From Deltaproteobacteria bacterium (GTDB lineage Bacteria > Desulfobacterota > Desulfobacteria > Desulfobacterales > JAFDCJ01): a stretch of DNA of 10,339 nucleotides. Positions within the stretch are counted from its first letter, which is position 1, and each line of letters starts with the position of its first letter. The notes under the pieces are model-generated. The model saw only the letters and a program-made list of their open reading frames with translations, was not told the origin of the DNA and made no database searches. Where the stretch lies: positions 1-10,339 of the forward strand of contig JAJRVC010000377.1 of the NCBI GenBank assembly GCA_024277475.1, written 5' to 3'. Made by a program: the position numbers and the translations under genes. Shown here piece after piece: positions 1 through 6,711 of the stretch.

Positions 1-2
1 GG

Positions 3-136
3 TCCGGAGCATGCGAGATGAGACAGGCTGAGCTGTGAGTTTTTTTCTCTCTATTATTTTTTCTAAATGAAAAAATGAGAAAATGAGGTATGTGTCTCTG
101 AGAACATGAAATGTGAGCTCCGGAGTTCGTGAGATG
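3..136. repeat. Degenerate direct repeat pair bounding an AT-rich stretch
   Basis: An 18-base sequence at 3-20 (TCCGGAG then GAGATG at its ends) recurs at 119-136 with 14 of 18 positions identical. Between the copies lies AT-rich DNA with loose tandem units of the kind AAAAATGAG (about 66-96). A weak hairpin (ACAG/CTGT, 23-36) followed by seven T at 40-46 could end a plus-strand transcript arriving from the left, but the stem is only 4 bp. No gene is visible here. Confidence 0.3.
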
Positions 137-403
137 CTACAGTCTGGATTGCGAATCGATTCCTTTGATTTTGGAAAAGCCATTTTCCACCAAACATAAC
201 ACCCCATCTCTGCCTTTAACCGATACTCGAAATAACACTAATGTATGAATATCCCCTTCAGTGATTCGGTATGATACTTCCTCAGGATCCAAATCGTTTA
301 ATAGCGAAAATGCATTTTCAATCACCTGATCTTCGGAAATCAGCTCCAAAAAAAAATTGGGTTTTAGTTCTATGTGGAATGAGGTGTTCCGATATCGATT
401 CAA
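137..403 (-). CDS. Small hypothetical protein (88 aa, TTG start), possibly frameshifted
   Basis: I do not recognise this protein. The frame is open for 88 codons and reads like real protein: a hydrophobic/acidic first half (FFLELISEDQVIENAFSLL) followed by a strand-like segment (DIHTLVLFRVSV), with no signal peptide or membrane segment. An in-frame TAG about 10 codons upstream leaves TTG at 401-403 as the only start in this frame, and no clear Shine-Dalgarno precedes it. A different frame opens at ATG 410-412 (MAMFESISEHLIPHRTKTQ) and meets this one at a run of nine A (348-356). With eight A the two would join into one slightly longer protein that starts at ATG. It is therefore either a TTG-started gene or one broken or switched at the homopolymer. 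It lies downstream of the activator on the same strand, 237 bp away, with no evident functional link. Confidence 0.4.
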   Translation of the reverse strand: MNRYRNTSFHIELKPNFFLELISEDQVIENAFSLLNDLDPEEVSYRITEGDIHTLVLFRVSVKGRDGVLCLVENGFSKIKGIDSQSRL

Positions 404-640
404 ACATAGCCATGTCGAATGCCAATTCTATTAAAAGATTGCAGTACTATACCTGCTGGTATATTCAGCACGAACCGTGCCAAAATTATAACATACTGTA
501 ATTATGATGGATTAGATTCGAGAGGCGGATAGAATTGCAGAAGTGCATAAATGCGGGGTGGCAAAATCAACTGTATAGTGGTTAATAAGCTAATATTTAT
601 AAGAATAATTGTTAATAGCTAATATGCATAAAATATGCGT
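404..640. other. Intergenic region without a supported gene
   Basis: AT-rich DNA between the small ORF and the 3' end of the activator. It holds the 581-625 direct repeat and the first arm of the 625-647 hairpin, described separately. A 20-codon open stretch at 516-575 resembles part of a helix-turn-helix but has stops on both sides and no start codon. I see no RNA gene or terminator with a T-run. Confidence 0.5.
581..625. repeat. Near-identical AT-rich direct repeat pair downstream of the activator gene
   Basis: GTTAATAAGCTAATAT (581-596) and GTTAATAGCTAATAT (611-625) differ by one inserted A and are separated by 14 bases. Their starts are 30 bp apart, roughly three helical turns, so both lie on the same DNA face. 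Copies of GCATAAA flank the pair (545-551 and 626-632). The arrangement resembles a paired protein-binding site, but no binding protein can be named. Confidence 0.45.
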
Positions 641-647
641 TTATGCA
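625..647. repeat. Hairpin spanning the activator stop codon
   Basis: TGCATAAA (625-632) and TTTATGCA (640-647) are perfect 8-base inverted arms around a 7-base loop. The activator stop codon (TAA on the minus strand, 641-643) lies in the second arm as written. No T-run follows on the minus strand, so this is not a classical intrinsic terminator. It could protect the mRNA end or be a protein-binding palindrome. Confidence 0.4.
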
Positions 648-2389
648 ATTATTTTCTTTATCTCTAATTTTCTAGCCTTGCGTGATAATGTAGTTTGGTC
701 AATTCCCAGGTGTTTAGCGGCTTCAGCTTGCGTGGGGTATAGAGACAAGGCTCTAATAATCATTTCTTTTTCCAGTCTATTTAGTGCACGTCTTAAATTT
801 GAATCATCATTAGACGACTGATCTATCTGATCATTATCGGAAATTCCAATATGGCCAGGCAGATCTCCCACGCCGATGCGATCATTTGGAGTTAGGATGA
901 CCAGTTGCTCAATTAGATTCTCCAATTCGCGTATGTTTCCAGGAAATTTATAACGGCAAATAATATCTATCACCTGGGGATCAATAGTTTTGCCGGTGTT
1001 AAAAATACGATTGAATTTTTTCAAAAAATGGTAAGCCAATACAGGGATATCCTCCAACCTATCAGTAAGAGGAGGAATATCGATAGGTACCACACTGAGC
1101 CTGAAAAAAAGATCATTCCTGAATTGTTTTTGTTGTACCATTTTATCCAAATTGCGGTTGGTTGCTGCGATAATTCGAACATCGATTTTACGACTTTTTG
1201 TTCCGCCAACCCGCACAAATTCATTGTTTTCCAAAAACCTTAGCAGCTTGGATTGGACATTCAGAGGTAATTCCCCAATTTCGTCAAGAAACAGTGTGCC
1301 AGAATCGGCCAACTCAAAAAGACCGGGTTTCCCACTTTCCTTGGCGCCTGTGAAGGCTCCTTTTTCATAACCAAACAGTTCTGATTCAATTAGAGAGACC
1401 GGTATCGCACCACAATCAACACGAATAAGAGGCCCACTGTTACGGCCTGACAGTTGATGGATATAATTACTCAATATGCTTTTACCAGCACCCGAAGGGC
1501 CTTGAATTAAAACAGTCGAATCAACCTTGCTTACCTTGGTCGCTCGATCGACAATTCGCTGCATGCTCTTTGATCTAATTATAAACCGTTTTAAAAAATC
1601 ATCGAAGGTCTGAACATTGGCCAGTTCAGAGCGGTATTTCTGTGCAAGGGCTTGGCTTTCTTCCAACTCCTGCTGCAATTTGTTTAAGATTGTATATTCT
1701 CGCTCGTTAACTACCACAAGTTTAAGATTTCCGCTTTTGTCAAATACAGGGTTTCCAGTGGCAAGAATTTCCTTACCTTCTTGCGTTTTTTGGAGCAGAG
1801 TAATGGTAGTTTTTTTTTTAAGAACTTCGAGGGTAACTGATTTGTTTATAAATCCTTGATTGACCAAATCTTCCATTTTTTGGCCAATAAAGTGGGTCGT
1901 CGAAACACCATCCATTTTGGCTGACGCAGTGTTTACTTTTATAACTCGCCCCTCATGATCGCACACCCAAATTCCGTCAAATGACGATTCGATGATTGCG
2001 TCAAGTAACTCGTTAAGTTGTTTATGGGATTCTAATTCGACAAGAACTTTTTCGTATTCCGAAATATCTTGGAATATGCTAATCACTCCTATGACCCCTT
2101 CACCATAAATAATAGGAGCTCTATCTGTTACAATTTCTAAACCATCTATTTTTATATGCTTGCCTATTTGGGGTTCACCGGTTTCCATTATTTCCAATAA
2201 TTCCACCCAAGCTGAGGGAAAAACATCACCTATGAACCGGCCAATCATTTCATTGGGATCTTTGTTGAATAGGCTGCAAGCTGCATCGTTGTAAACAATT
2301 ATTTTTCCGTCATTATCAAATATAGCGATTCCCTGGTGTAAAGAATTAAAAATTTGGCAAAATGCCTTTATATCTTCCAAAGAAAACAT
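641..2389 (-). CDS. Sigma-54-dependent transcriptional activator with two PAS-type sensor regions
   Basis: A 582-residue cytoplasmic bacterial enhancer-binding protein. Two PAS-like regions lie at about residues 10-112 and 122-230 (CDHEGRVIKVN in the second), followed by a short coiled coil (about 233-258). The AAA+ domain covers about 266-500: Walker A GPSGAGKS (297-304), GAFTGA loop that contacts sigma-54 (344-349), Walker B TLFLDE (365-370), arginine-finger segment FRNDLFFRLS (423-432) and sensor II GNIRELE (484-490). A Fis-type helix-turn-helix ends the protein (QAEAAKHLGIDQTTLSRKA, about 554-572). All parts needed for ATP-driven open-complex formation are present. There is no receiver domain, so activity is probably set by a ligand or redox signal at the PAS regions; the ligand is unknown. 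The ATG at 2387-2389 is the first after an in-frame stop; its Shine-Dalgarno is poor. The gene is visibly more AT-rich than the nuo genes and sits 168 bp after the nitroreductase gene. Its targets cannot be read from the sequence. Confidence 0.93.
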   Translation of the reverse strand: MFSLEDIKAFCQIFNSLHQGIAIFDNDGKIIVYNDAACSLFNKDPNEMIGRFIGDVFPSAWVELLEIMETGEPQIGKHIKIDGLEIVTDRAPIIYGEGVIGVISIFQDISEYEKVLVELESHKQLNELLDAIIESSFDGIWVCDHEGRVIKVNTASAKMDGVSTTHFIGQKMEDLVNQGFINKSVTLEVLKKKTTITLLQKTQEGKEILATGNPVFDKSGNLKLVVVNEREYTILNKLQQELEESQALAQKYRSELANVQTFDDFLKRFIIRSKSMQRIVDRATKVSKVDSTVLIQGPSGAGKSILSNYIHQLSGRNSGPLIRVDCGAIPVSLIESELFGYEKGAFTGAKESGKPGLFELADSGTLFLDEIGELPLNVQSKLLRFLENNEFVRVGGTKSRKIDVRIIAATNRNLDKMVQQKQFRNDLFFRLSVVPIDIPPLTDRLEDIPVLAYHFLKKFNRIFNTGKTIDPQVIDIICRYKFPGNIRELENLIEQLVILTPNDRIGVGDLPGHIGISDNDQIDQSSNDDSNLRRALNRLEKEMIIRALSLYPTQAEAAKHLGIDQTTLSRKARKLEIKKIIA

Positions 2390-2440
2390 GTTTGAATTCG
2401 TTATCGTTCGATATTAGGTGATAATAGTGATCTTGTTTAT

Positions 2441-2468
2441 TCTATACCTGCGCTAAAATGATTGTCCA
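2441..2468 (-). promoter_or_regulatory. Candidate sigma-70-type promoter for the activator gene
   Basis: On the minus strand TGGACA (2463-2468; 5 of 6 to the -35 consensus) is followed after 16 bases by TATAGA (2441-2446; 4 of 6 to the -10). Transcription would begin near 2434, leaving a leader of about 45 bases before the activator ATG. It is the best match in the 168 bp gap. I saw no convincing -24/-12 sigma-54 promoter there. Confidence 0.45.
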
Positions 2469-2500
2469 TTGTCATTTAACTTGCGATCTATGCCCCTTTT

Positions 2501-2519
2501 CTTGACCGCTTTTGTCAAG
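2501..2519. promoter_or_regulatory. Perfect palindrome, possible operator or activator site
   Basis: CTTGAC (2501-2506) and GTCAAG (2514-2519) are exact inverted arms around seven bases. The centre lies about 75 bp upstream of the predicted activator transcription start. On the minus strand the second arm is followed by AAAAGGGG, not a T-run, so a terminator role for the nitroreductase transcript is unlikely. Enhancer-binding proteins and other dimeric regulators bind such dyads; autoregulation is an inference. Confidence 0.45.
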
Positions 2520-2557
2520 GTCAGAAGATTACAAATACTAAGTGCAACATGAAGTCG

Positions 2558-3382
2558 CTACTTCCAGTGAATTACCGGCGCCTTCCTCTCCGGCAATCGA
2601 TGATACTTAAACTTGGGATACCCTATCATTATCGGGTAGAACCAGGTGTGTCCCTCGGGCAAGTCCATGGATTCCACCAACTCGGGGGTGGCCAGCATAG
2701 CCCCCCGGAGCAGTCCGGCCCAGCAGGTGCCCACGCCCAGTGGCAGGGCGGCCAACTCCAGATAAGCCAAGGCGATGCTCAAGTCCACCAAGCCGTTGGC
2801 GCTCTCCTTGGGAGCGGAGGGAACAATAAGGGTCTGAGCGGTGCGCAGGATGCCGTCGTAGCCGGTGGCCCACCGAGCCACCACTGGACGGAAGTAATCG
2901 GCCGCCGGCGAGTCGGGCTGGGCTTCGATGACCCGTTCCATCCAGTTGATGGTTGCCCGGGACAGCGGCTCTAACTTGTCCCGTCCTTCGATCACCGTCC
3001 AATGAAGGTTCTGGGCGTTGCTGGCCGTGGGGGCGTAGCGGGCCGTCTCGATCAACTTTTTCAGGGTTTCCCGGTCCAAGGCCTTGTCCTTGAACAACCG
3101 GATGGATCGGCGGGAGCGGAGGAACTGCTCGGCCTGATTCCAGGACAGGACCAGGTTTTTTTCTATCTCCGGGCAGACTTCAATGTCCACCCCGGCCACG
3201 CTCAAGGCACCGTGGGGGCAAACGGCGACGCAGTGTCCGCAGACCATGCAATAGGCTGCATCAGCCTCGGCAACTTGAGGGAAACTCGCGTCATCTTTTT
3301 GGGTTATAATCTGTCTGGGGCACTCGGCCGCGCAGATTCCGTCCTGTTTGCACTTGTTTTCATCAATCGTTAGTAAGGCCAT
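2558..3382 (-). CDS. Nitroreductase-family flavoprotein with N-terminal 2x[4Fe-4S] ferredoxin domain
   Basis: A 274-residue cytoplasmic fusion. Residues 1-70 form a bacterial-type ferredoxin: motif 1 has C11, C17 and C21-P with Asp at 14 where the second cysteine is usual; motif 2 is complete (C45, C48, C51, C55-P). Residues about 85-270 are a nitroreductase fold with the FMN-phosphate type motif RRSIR (91-95), the APTASNAQN segment (117-125) and the GVGTCWAGLL segment (about 216-225). Members of this family usually carry FMN and pass electrons from the clusters to a small organic substrate, which cannot be predicted here. A good Shine-Dalgarno (GGAG, 3389-3392) lies 6 bases before ATG. The gene begins 32 bp after nuoN on the same strand and may be co-transcribed, but it is clearly more GC-rich than its neighbours, which suggests a separate history. 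It is not a known complex I subunit. Confidence 0.9.
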   Translation of the reverse strand: MALLTIDENKCKQDGICAAECPRQIITQKDDASFPQVAEADAAYCMVCGHCVAVCPHGALSVAGVDIEVCPEIEKNLVLSWNQAEQFLRSRRSIRLFKDKALDRETLKKLIETARYAPTASNAQNLHWTVIEGRDKLEPLSRATINWMERVIEAQPDSPAADYFRPVVARWATGYDGILRTAQTLIVPSAPKESANGLVDLSIALAYLELAALPLGVGTCWAGLLRGAMLATPELVESMDLPEGHTWFYPIMIGYPKFKYHRLPERKAPVIHWK

Positions 3383-3414
3383 TCTTGTCTCCGTGTGTAA
3401 TTGTTGAACCTACC

Positions 3415-4833
3415 TTACATCAAAGCTCCGGCTGCCGCTCTGGCCAGTTCCAAAAGATAGGTTGGATATATGCCGACTACCACCATTACGACAACCAGTA
3501 CACCGGTGAGTATCGTGGTGGGCGGGGAAAGGTGAAGGGGCGGCGGTTCGTTTTCCGGTTCCAGCAGATAGGCTGCTTTTAGAATCAGGAGATAGTAGTA
3601 AAGAGAGATAACTACGTTGATCATGGCGATTAGAACCAGGGTGAAATAGCCGCTTTGTATGGCGGCGGTAAAAACCAGGAATTTTCCGGTAAAACCGATG
3701 GTCGGTGGGATGCCTGCCAGACTGAACACAGAGACCATCAGTGCCATGGCCAGCAGCGGTGAGCGGCGATGCAAGCCTGCCAATTGGGAAATTTCCAGGT
3801 TCCGGCCGTCGTCGGCCACTTTAACCACTACCAGAAAAGCAGTGAATTTCATTAACAGCAATGCGACGGCATAAAAGATGACGCTTGCGTAACCGGCTGA
3901 GTTCATGCTTAAAATACCGATGAGTACGTAACCGGCATGGGCAACGGCAGAGTAGGCCAGAAGTCTTTTGAGATCCTTTTGAACAATGGCAGCCAGATTC
4001 CCCAGGGTCATGGAAATAATGGAAAGTGTGACCAGTGCATGGACCAGATAGATGCTGCCGGGGCCGGTTACGGCAACCATACGGGTGAGAATAGCAATGG
4101 CTGCTACCTTGGAAGCCGTCGCAATATAGGCAGTTGCCTGATTCGCTGCGCCCTGATAGACGTCCGGCGCCCAGAAGTGAAAAGGGAAGACGGCAAGTTT
4201 GAAGAAAAAGCCGCACAAAGTCAACAGCAGTCCGATGAGCACCGCGGGTGTATCGAGGAGGCCGGGCAGCACCCGGACCATATCCGCTACATAGGTGGCC
4301 TGGGTAGTGCTGTATAGTAAAGCGACTCCAAAGAGCATAATGGCTGAAGCAAAGATACCCACCAGGAAATATTTGATGCCCGCCTCCAGACTCATCTTCT
4401 CATCACGTCTCAAGGCGACCAGGATGTAAAGTGAATAACTCGAAAGTTCCAGGGCCACATAAATGGTCAGGATGTGAACACTGCTGACCAGCATCATCAT
4501 GGCCAAGGTACAGATAAACAGCAAAAAATAAAATTCAGGGTGGTGCCGCGTGGAAATACCTTTTAATTCAGAGCAGATACTGATGACCAAAAAAAGCCCC
4601 ATGGACAGCACCACTTTAAAGACCTGGGAGAATAGATCCACCCGGTAGGTATTAAAAAAAAGAAATCCTTCCTGCTTGACTGCTGCCAGACAGACGACGA
4701 CACCCAGCACCGCCAGAACAAGGGCCGTGAAATAATCCCGCCGGGGATTGGAACGCTTTGCCATGGACAGACACAGAAAAGCCAGGCCGGCGGCGAAAAA
4801 ATAAAGTTCAGGATAGAAGAGAGACCATTTCAT
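3415..4833 (-). CDS. nuoN: NADH-quinone oxidoreductase subunit N
   Basis: A 472-residue integral membrane protein of about 14 hydrophobic segments, close to the usual 480-500. NuoN is the antiporter-like subunit nearest the quinone module and is thought to move one proton per cycle. Charged residues expected in the family are present: E129 in YVALELSSY, K212 in FFFKLAVFPFHFW, K242 in TASKVAAIA, K286 and K289 in QKDLKRLLAYSAVAHAGY, and K384 in GFTGKF. The PFHFWAPDVYQGA signature after the segment-7 lysine is classic. The start ATG overlaps the nuoM stop by one base (TAATG, 4831-4835) and has no Shine-Dalgarno of its own, so translation is probably coupled to nuoM. This is the last nuo gene of the operon. 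Confidence 0.96.
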   Translation of the reverse strand: MKWSLFYPELYFFAAGLAFLCLSMAKRSNPRRDYFTALVLAVLGVVVCLAAVKQEGFLFFNTYRVDLFSQVFKVVLSMGLFLVISICSELKGISTRHHPEFYFLLFICTLAMMMLVSSVHILTIYVALELSSYSLYILVALRRDEKMSLEAGIKYFLVGIFASAIMLFGVALLYSTTQATYVADMVRVLPGLLDTPAVLIGLLLTLCGFFFKLAVFPFHFWAPDVYQGAANQATAYIATASKVAAIAILTRMVAVTGPGSIYLVHALVTLSIISMTLGNLAAIVQKDLKRLLAYSAVAHAGYVLIGILSMNSAGYASVIFYAVALLLMKFTAFLVVVKVADDGRNLEISQLAGLHRRSPLLAMALMVSVFSLAGIPPTIGFTGKFLVFTAAIQSGYFTLVLIAMINVVISLYYYLLILKAAYLLEPENEPPPLHLSPPTTILTGVLVVVMVVVGIYPTYLLELARAAAGALM

Positions 4834-6305
4834 TACAGTAAACCATTGATAAACGGGATCGATGCTGTTTCTATCATGTCAAACATCAGGGTCGGATAAA
4901 GTCCGAAGACCACCAGTACAATCAGCAGAATCATCCGCGGTATGCCAAGGCCAAAGGGTATATCCGGCAAGTGGGCGTATTTTTCATTTTTAGGGCCGTA
5001 AAAGGTATGCTGCACCATCCGCAGCATAAACAGTGCGCTGACCACCAGGGCACAAACGGCCAGAGCACCCCGGACCGGATAGGTCTTGAAGGCCGCAATA
5101 AAGACCATCAATTCCCCCCAGAAAGTGGCCAGAAAGGGTATGCCCATGCTGGCCATGGCGGCTACGATAAAATAGGTCGAGGCTATGGGCATTATGCGGC
5201 TCAATCCACCCAGTTCCTCAATTATTTTGGTGTGGGTTCGATCATAGATGTAGCCCACTGAGGAAAAGAATAACGCCGTCATAATGCCATGACCAAACAT
5301 CTGAAAAACCGCACCGTTTAAACCCTCCACGGAGACCGTGGCCAGTCCGAGTCCCACAATGCCCATATGAGAAACGCTGGAGTATCCGATCGCATACTTC
5401 AGGTCCTTCTGGCCCAGCCCCACGAATGCGCCGTAGATAATACCGATGGTAGCCAACACGGCCATGAGTTGGGACCAGTGCTGCCAACCCTCCGGGCAAA
5501 TAAAAATGGCAACGCGCAGTACGGCAAATGCGCCGATCTTCATGAGCACCCCGGCATGCACCATACTCACCCCATGGGGGGCGGCCACATGGCCTACCGG
5601 TGACCAGGTGTGAAAAGGCCACACCCCGGCCAGGATGCCGAAACCTATGTATAACAGGATGAAGGCAAATTTCTGTTGCAAGGGGGTAAACGTACCGGGT
5701 CGCATGAGAATGGTTACATCAAATGTGTTTAAACCGGATTGCACAAAAAGATAGATAATGGCCGGCAATACCAGGGCACTGCCCGCCAGCAGGTAGAGGG
5801 TCAGCTTCATGGCGCCGTATTCTTTGCGCGTCGTGCCCCAGATAACGATAAGCAGGTACATGGGAAAGAGGGATACATCATACCAGATGAATATGAAAAA
5901 AAGATCCATACTCATAAAAAGACCAAAGACCGCCGTGACCATGATGAAATAGAACGCATAGAACTCTTTGACGCGGTATTCCAGTTCCCACATGGTCAAC
6001 ACACCGGTAAAAAACACAATGCCGGTCAACAGCAGCATGGGAAGGTTAAAGCCGTCGGCGGCATTGAAATAGGTTATGCCCATGGACTCCACCCACGGGA
6101 TGCGTTCTACGAACTGGAGACCTCCCTGGGCCCTATCGTAGGCAAAGAACAGATAGAGAGAGAAAATCAGGGTAATGCCGGAAAAAACGGCACTGACCCA
6201 TTTAACCTGGGTCTTGCGCTCCTCGGGCAGAATAAGGATCACTATAAGACCCGTTACGCAGCTCAGCAATATGGCTGTAAGATATGGGAAACTTGCATAT
6301 TCCAT
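4833..6305 (-). CDS. nuoM: NADH-quinone oxidoreductase subunit M, divergent in key proton-path residues
   Basis: A 490-residue membrane protein of about 14 segments, normal length for NuoM, the middle antiporter-like subunit of the complex I membrane arm. Family marks are SVSHMG (H313), MFGHGI (H339), AGVLMK (K256) and FWGELM (E398). Two positions are unusual. In segment 5 the essential glutamate (E144 in E. coli NuoM, before the LxPMY motif) is Asp (D143 in WYDVSLFPMY). In segment 7 the lysine seven residues before the conserved His (K234 in E. coli) is Leu (L225 in GILAGVWPFHTW). The following PDAH motif is PVGH. The assignment is by family pattern and gene order. The gap upstream is 478 bp of repeats, and the Shine-Dalgarno is weak (AGG about 10 bases before ATG). 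Proton pumping through this subunit may be altered or use other residues. Confidence 0.93.
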   Translation of the reverse strand: MEYASFPYLTAILLSCVTGLIVILILPEERKTQVKWVSAVFSGITLIFSLYLFFAYDRAQGGLQFVERIPWVESMGITYFNAADGFNLPMLLLTGIVFFTGVLTMWELEYRVKEFYAFYFIMVTAVFGLFMSMDLFFIFIWYDVSLFPMYLLIVIWGTTRKEYGAMKLTLYLLAGSALVLPAIIYLFVQSGLNTFDVTILMRPGTFTPLQQKFAFILLYIGFGILAGVWPFHTWSPVGHVAAPHGVSMVHAGVLMKIGAFAVLRVAIFICPEGWQHWSQLMAVLATIGIIYGAFVGLGQKDLKYAIGYSSVSHMGIVGLGLATVSVEGLNGAVFQMFGHGIMTALFFSSVGYIYDRTHTKIIEELGGLSRIMPIASTYFIVAAMASMGIPFLATFWGELMVFIAAFKTYPVRGALAVCALVVSALFMLRMVQHTFYGPKNEKYAHLPDIPFGLGIPRMILLIVLVVFGLYPTLMFDMIETASIPFINGLL

Positions 6306-6312
6306 GAATAAA

Positions 6313-6349
6313 ATGCCTAAAATGAACTAAAATGTCTAAAGTGCCTAAA
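6313..6349. repeat. Four tandem 9/10-bp units next to the nuoM start
   Basis: Successive units ATGCCTAAA, ATGAACTAAA, ATGTCTAAA and GTGCCTAAA follow the pattern RTGNCTAAA. On the nuoM strand each reads TTTAGNCAY. The unit nearest the gene supplies the only purine-rich stretch (AGG) before the nuoM ATG, so the repeat may shape the ribosome-binding region. Confidence 0.8.
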
Positions 6350-6358
6350 TTCAGACCT

Positions 6359-6398
6359 CGTTGAATAGTTTACTGGTTGAATGGTTGATTAGGTAAAT
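6359..6398. repeat. Degenerate 8-bp tandem repeat
   Basis: Five octamers in register: CGTTGAAT, AGTTTACT, GGTTGAAT, GGTTGATT and AGGTAAAT. The first, third and fourth are closely alike; the others keep only part of the pattern. The 8-bp period differs from the 7-bp family further along the same gap. Confidence 0.5.
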
Positions 6399-6425
6399 TA
6401 TAGTCATAATTTAAAAATGTTACGA
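6397..6425 (-). promoter_or_regulatory. Weak candidate promoter for nuoM-nuoN
   Basis: On the minus strand a perfect TATAAT (6397-6402) is preceded at 17 bases by TCGTAA (6420-6425), only 3 of 6 to the -35 consensus. It would give a leader of about 85 bases before nuoM. In AT-rich DNA a chance TATAAT is common, so this is tentative, but the long gap makes a secondary promoter reasonable. Confidence 0.22.
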
Positions 6426-6464
6426 TTGTTTAAAAGCTTTTGGGACACAGATTTGCACAGACCC

Positions 6465-6544
6465 ACCCGCCTCGCTCGCACCAGTCTGCCACGCAAGACG
6501 TTAGCGGGCGCGGTAAACGCTGATTAGTACAAACCGCCTGGCGG
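6465..6544. repeat. GC-rich hairpin-prone segment
   Basis: ACCCGCCTCGCT (6465-6476) and AGCGGGCGCGGT (6503-6514) are imperfect inverted arms, and CCGCC-T-GGCGG (6534-6544) is a second, exact short palindrome. The segment stands out as GC-rich between AT-rich flanks. It resembles a REP-like dispersed element, but dispersal cannot be seen from one window. Confidence 0.35.
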
Positions 6545-6627
6545 CGGAATCCCTGCCAGATATACAAAAGTGCCTGTTTGCTATGCCATTTTGGCGTAGT
6601 TTCATATGACGGGTTAACTAAAAAATG

Positions 6628-6676
6628 AACGTCGAACATCGAACATTGAACGTCCAACATCGAATAATGAATTCTG
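6628..6676. repeat. Heptamer tandem repeat block 1 (seven units)
   Basis: Seven 7-base units in strict register: AACGTCG, AACATCG, AACATTG, AACGTCC, AACATCG, AATAATG, AATTCTG. The preceding AAAAATG (6621-6627) also fits. The consensus is AACNNYG, with decay toward the right end. Confidence 0.85.
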
Positions 6677-6711
6677 TCGATTTTAAAAAAGACTGAGCAA
6701 GGCGATTCCAC

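Noticed and set aside
516..575. Short stretch resembling a helix-turn-helix (IREADRIAEVHKCGVAKSTV)
   Set aside because: Only 20 codons between in-frame stops with no start codon; too short to separate from chance.
2551..2564. GAAGT-CGCT-ACTTC hairpin over the nitroreductase stop codon as a terminator
   Set aside because: Stem is 5 bp and no T-run follows on the minus strand, so it does not meet intrinsic terminator criteria.
2549..2974. 141-codon plus-strand open frame antisense to the nitroreductase
   Set aside because: GC-rich DNA opposite a clear coding gene, with low-complexity Gly/Gln-rich translation and no recognisable motif.
5739..6311. 190-codon plus-strand open frame antisense to nuoM
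   Set aside because: Translation is Lys/His/Gln-rich and matches no fold; the minus strand is unmistakable NuoM.
6430..6711. 93-codon minus-strand open frame between nuoL and nuoM
   Set aside because: A large part is the translation of the heptamer block (repeating SMLDVQ/SMFDVH-like peptides); no ribosome-binding site and no family resemblance. It is a repeat artefact.
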